From Methylorubrum extorquens (GTDB taxonomy: Bacteria; Pseudomonadota; Alphaproteobacteria; Rhizobiales; Beijerinckiaceae): a stretch of 64,000 nt of DNA. Each line of letters starts with the position of its first letter. The first letter of the stretch is position 1. The stretch lies in assembly GCF_024169925.1 (NCBI RefSeq), contig NZ_JALJXF010000001.1, positions 2,238,001-2,302,000 on the forward strand, given 5' to 3'. Positions 61,897-64,000 of this stretch are shown piece by piece. The position numbers and the translations under genes are program-made. The notes under the pieces were generated by a model. The model was not told where the DNA came from. It ran no database searches and worked only from the letters and a program-made list of their open reading frames with translations.

Positions 61897-63639
61897 TCAC
61901 CCGGCCGCCGGCCCACCCTCCCGCAGCGCGCGGCGTAGCACCTTGCCGACATTGGTCTTCGGCAGGCTGTCCTGGATCACGATCCGGCGGGGCACCTTGT
62001 AGCCGGTGAGGCTCGCGCGGGCATGGGCCCGGAGCGCGTCCGGCTCCACGGACGGATCGCGCAGGACCACGTGGGCGACGACCATCTCGCCGCTGTCGCC
62101 GCAGGGCGCGCCGACCACGGCGCATTCGAGCACCGCCGGATGAGTGGCGAGCACGTCCTCGACCTCGTTCGGGTAGACGTTGAAGCCGGAGACGAGGATC
62201 ATGTCCTTCATCCGGTCGACGATGCGGATCTGCCCGTCCGGCGTCATCACCGCCACGTCGCCGGTGCGGAAGAAGCCGTCGACGGTCATCGCCGCCCGCG
62301 TCTCCTCCGGGCGGTTCCAGTAGCCGGCCATCACCTGCGGCCCGCGCACGCAGAGTTCGCCCGGTACGCCGAAGGGCAGCACCGTGCCGTCCTCGGCGCG
62401 GATCGTCACCTCGGTCGAGGGCAAGGGATAGCCGATCGTCCCGGTCCACTCGGCGAGCCCGAGCGGGTTGACGCTCACCACCGGCGAGGTCTCCGACAGG
62501 CCGTAGCCTTCGAGGATGGTCTGGCCGGTGATCGCCTTCCAGCGGGCGGCCACCGCCGATTGCACCGCCATGCCGCCGCCGACGACGTACTCGACCTGCG
62601 AGAAGTCGACCGTGCCGATCTTCGGGTGGTTGTTCAGCGCGTTGAACAGCGTGTTCACCCCGGCGAAGTTGGTGAAGCGGGTGCGGCTGAGCGTCTTCAC
62701 GAAGCCGTCGAGGTCGCGCGGGTTCGGGATCAGGAGGCAGCAGCCGCCGAGCCGGAAGAAGAACAGGAAGCAGGCCGTCAGCGCGAAGATGTGGTAGAGC
62801 GGCAGCGCCGTCACCGCCACCTGCCTCTCCCCATCCCCGCCCCCCAACGGGCCGCGGAACCAGACCCGGCTCTGCTCGACATTGGCCATGATGTTGCGGT
62901 GGGTCAGCATCGCCGCCTTGGCGATGCCGGTGGTGCCGCCGGTATATTGCAGGAAGGCGACGTCGCCGGGCTCGATCAGGACCGAGGGCCGCTTGAGGCC
63001 GCGGCCCGCCCGCACCACCGCCTCGAACCGCTGGGTCCGCCCGGCCGGCAGGGCGTAGGGCGGAACCGCCCGCTTCACCCGCCGCGAGACGAGATCGACG
63101 ATCCGTCCCTTCAGCCCGAGCCCGTCGCCGGGCCCCGCCACGACGATCCGCTCCAGGCTCGGCATCTGCGGCAGCGCCTGCTCGACCGTGTGGCAGAAAT
63201 TCTCCAGCACGAAGAGGACGCGGGCGCCGGAATCGTTGATCTGCGCGGCGAGTTCGCGCGGGGTGTAGAGCGGGTTGACGTTGACGACGGTGCAGCCCGC
63301 CACCAGCACGCCGAGGAGCGCGACGGGACAGGCCGGGACGTTGGGCATCATCACCGCGACGCGGTCGCCGATGCCGTCGACGCCCGCCTCGCTTCCCCGG
63401 CTCGCCTTGCCGTAGCCGTTGGAAGCGAGCCACGCCGCCACCGCCTGCGCCGCGGCGCCGACCTCGCGGTAGCGCAGGCTCGCGCCGAAGCAGGTGATCG
63501 CCGGGCGCTCGGCGAAGCGCAGCACGCTGCGGTCGAACAGATCGACCACCGTGCCGACGGAATCGGTGTCGATGTCGGCGGGAATGCCGGGGGGATAGGC
63601 GGCCAGCCAGGGACGCTCCGCGCTCCGGTCCTGCGCCAT
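61897..63639 (-). CDS. fadD: Long-chain fatty-acid-CoA ligase
   Basis: 580-residue AMP-forming acyl-CoA synthetase. ATP site: LQYTGGTTGIAKAAMLTHRN. Adenylate motif: ILEGYGLSETSPVVSVNPLG. The hinge and C-terminal domain have RTGDVAVMTPDGQIRIVDRM, KDMILVSGFNVYPNEVEDVL and the catalytic Lys in DSLPKTNVGKVLRR. It activates fatty acids for degradation or lipid use. AGGAGG lies eight bases before the ATG. The internal GlyGly-rich loop near 90 (GSEAGVDGIGDR) is a small insertion relative to E. coli FadD. Confidence 0.9.
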   Translation of the reverse strand: MAQDRSAERPWLAAYPPGIPADIDTDSVGTVVDLFDRSVLRFAERPAITCFGASLRYREVGAAAQAVAAWLASNGYGKASRGSEAGVDGIGDRVAVMMPNVPACPVALLGVLVAGCTVVNVNPLYTPRELAAQINDSGARVLFVLENFCHTVEQALPQMPSLERIVVAGPGDGLGLKGRIVDLVSRRVKRAVPPYALPAGRTQRFEAVVRAGRGLKRPSVLIEPGDVAFLQYTGGTTGIAKAAMLTHRNIMANVEQSRVWFRGPLGGGDGERQVAVTALPLYHIFALTACFLFFFRLGGCCLLIPNPRDLDGFVKTLSRTRFTNFAGVNTLFNALNNHPKIGTVDFSQVEYVVGGGMAVQSAVAARWKAITGQTILEGYGLSETSPVVSVNPLGLAEWTGTIGYPLPSTEVTIRAEDGTVLPFGVPGELCVRGPQVMAGYWNRPEETRAAMTVDGFFRTGDVAVMTPDGQIRIVDRMKDMILVSGFNVYPNEVEDVLATHPAVLECAVVGAPCGDSGEMVVAHVVLRDPSVEPDALRAHARASLTGYKVPRRIVIQDSLPKTNVGKVLRRALREGGPAAG

Positions 63640-63738
63640 CCTCGTCCCTCCTGCCCTGTGGCATGCGGCTTATGAGGGCCGGCCTCACGCCGGCTCCGCC
63701 GCTTCCCGTCGTGGCTTAAGCGTTTCCGGCGCGTTCGA

Positions 63739-64000
63739 TCAAGCCGTGCCCACCCGCGCGGCTTGAGGTGTTGCCCGGGCTGTCCGCTGCGGCCGCAGGC
63801 GGGCGGCCACGAGCAGACCGTGCGGCAGGGCGGCGACCGTCAGCAGCCCTGCTGCGACGACAAGGTCGCGGGCGTCGAGCGGGCGGCGCGGCCACGGGCC
63901 GAACCCGGCATCGCGGGCGAGCCCGATCAGGGCGGCGGCGAACCACAGGGCCAGGAAGCCCGCGGCCCATCCCAGCAGCGCCCGCCCTGCCCTGCGCCAG
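63739..64000 (-). CDS. Hydrophobic membrane protein, 5' end outside window
   Basis: The last 86 residues are visible, with the upstream part beyond the right edge. Two hydrophobic segments can be seen: LLGWAAGFLALWFAAALIGL and LVVAAGLLTVAALPHGLLVA, then a short basic tail. No family recognised. Another frame across the same region is Arg/Pro-rich and is rejected as a shadow; the hydrophobic frame is the more natural protein. Confidence 0.6.
   Translation of the reverse strand, partial: WRRAGRALLGWAAGFLALWFAAALIGLARDAGFGPWPRRPLDARDLVVAAGLLTVAALPHGLLVAARLRPQRTARATPQAARVGTA

Noticed and set aside
63716..63970. 84-residue Arg/Pro-rich open frame at the right edge
   Set aside because: An overlapping frame on the same strand encodes a natural hydrophobic membrane protein; this one is a shadow.
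1..64000. CRISPR arrays, prophage, toxin-antitoxin pairs, transposases
   Set aside because: No regularly spaced repeats, phage structural genes or transposase motifs were seen; the repeats found are isolated palindromic intergenic elements.

Overview
The window is a chromosomal segment of a GC-rich alphaproteobacterium, most likely Methylobacterium/Methylorubrum or a close relative. The basis is inference from the strong G+C bias, the dispersed intergenic repeats, the rne-amiC-mrcA neighbourhood, and many compact nitrogen, sulfur and one-carbon scavenging operons. No phage, plasmid, rRNA, IS transposase or CRISPR array is visible. There is one tRNA gene (Ser-TGA).

Layout. 1-4.6 kb: heterotetrameric sarcosine oxidase operon (soxB-soxD-soxA, running off the left edge) divergent from a GlxA/AraC-type regulator. 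4.9-9.5 kb: an outer-membrane porin and a glycine betaine-type ABC importer (proV-proW-proX). 10.0-23.6 kb: the most notable region. It has a promoter, a guanidine-I (ykkC) riboswitch and a terminator hairpin, then an operon: ABC importer (3 genes), creatininase-family protein, GlnT-like ligase, cupin, two DUF1989 proteins, a biotin-dependent urea/guanidine carboxylase and allophanate hydrolase. By sequence alone it would be called a urea carboxylase cluster. The riboswitch and the DUF1989 pair make guanidine the more likely substrate: guanidine is carboxylated, deiminated to allophanate, then hydrolysed to ammonia and CO2.

23.7-26.2 kb: small, poorly characterised genes (DUF6894, DUF3606, an AT-hook-like protein, a His/Met-rich secreted peptide) and tRNA-Ser. 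26.3-30.2 kb: osmoregulated periplasmic glucan synthesis (opgG-opgH). 30.6-35.9 kb: DHH phosphoesterase, LLM flavin oxidoreductase, a 28-residue micro-ORF with excellent signals, purine-type NCS2 permease and small proteins. 36.0-39.9 kb: periplasmic-type molybdenum aldehyde oxidoreductase (paoA-paoB-paoC-like). 40.1-42.7 kb: dimethyl sulfone utilisation (sfnG, sfnB), split by a composite repeat. 43.0-51.0 kb: cell-wall/RNA-decay block (mrcA, amiC, divergent rne). 51.2-57.6 kb: sulfatase, aminotransferase, HD-GYP protein, DsbA-like thioredoxin and MscS channel.

57.7-61.7 kb: an island with visibly lower G+C carrying two glycosyltransferase-like proteins and an SGNH hydrolase, probably acquired laterally for surface polysaccharide. 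61.9-64 kb: fatty acyl-CoA ligase and a truncated membrane protein at the right edge.

Much of the window suits a life of scavenging plant- or osmolyte-derived compounds: betaine and sarcosine for carbon and nitrogen, guanidine for nitrogen, dimethyl sulfone for sulfur, purines and aldehydes. All functions are read from sequence motifs and family knowledge; no database search was run.
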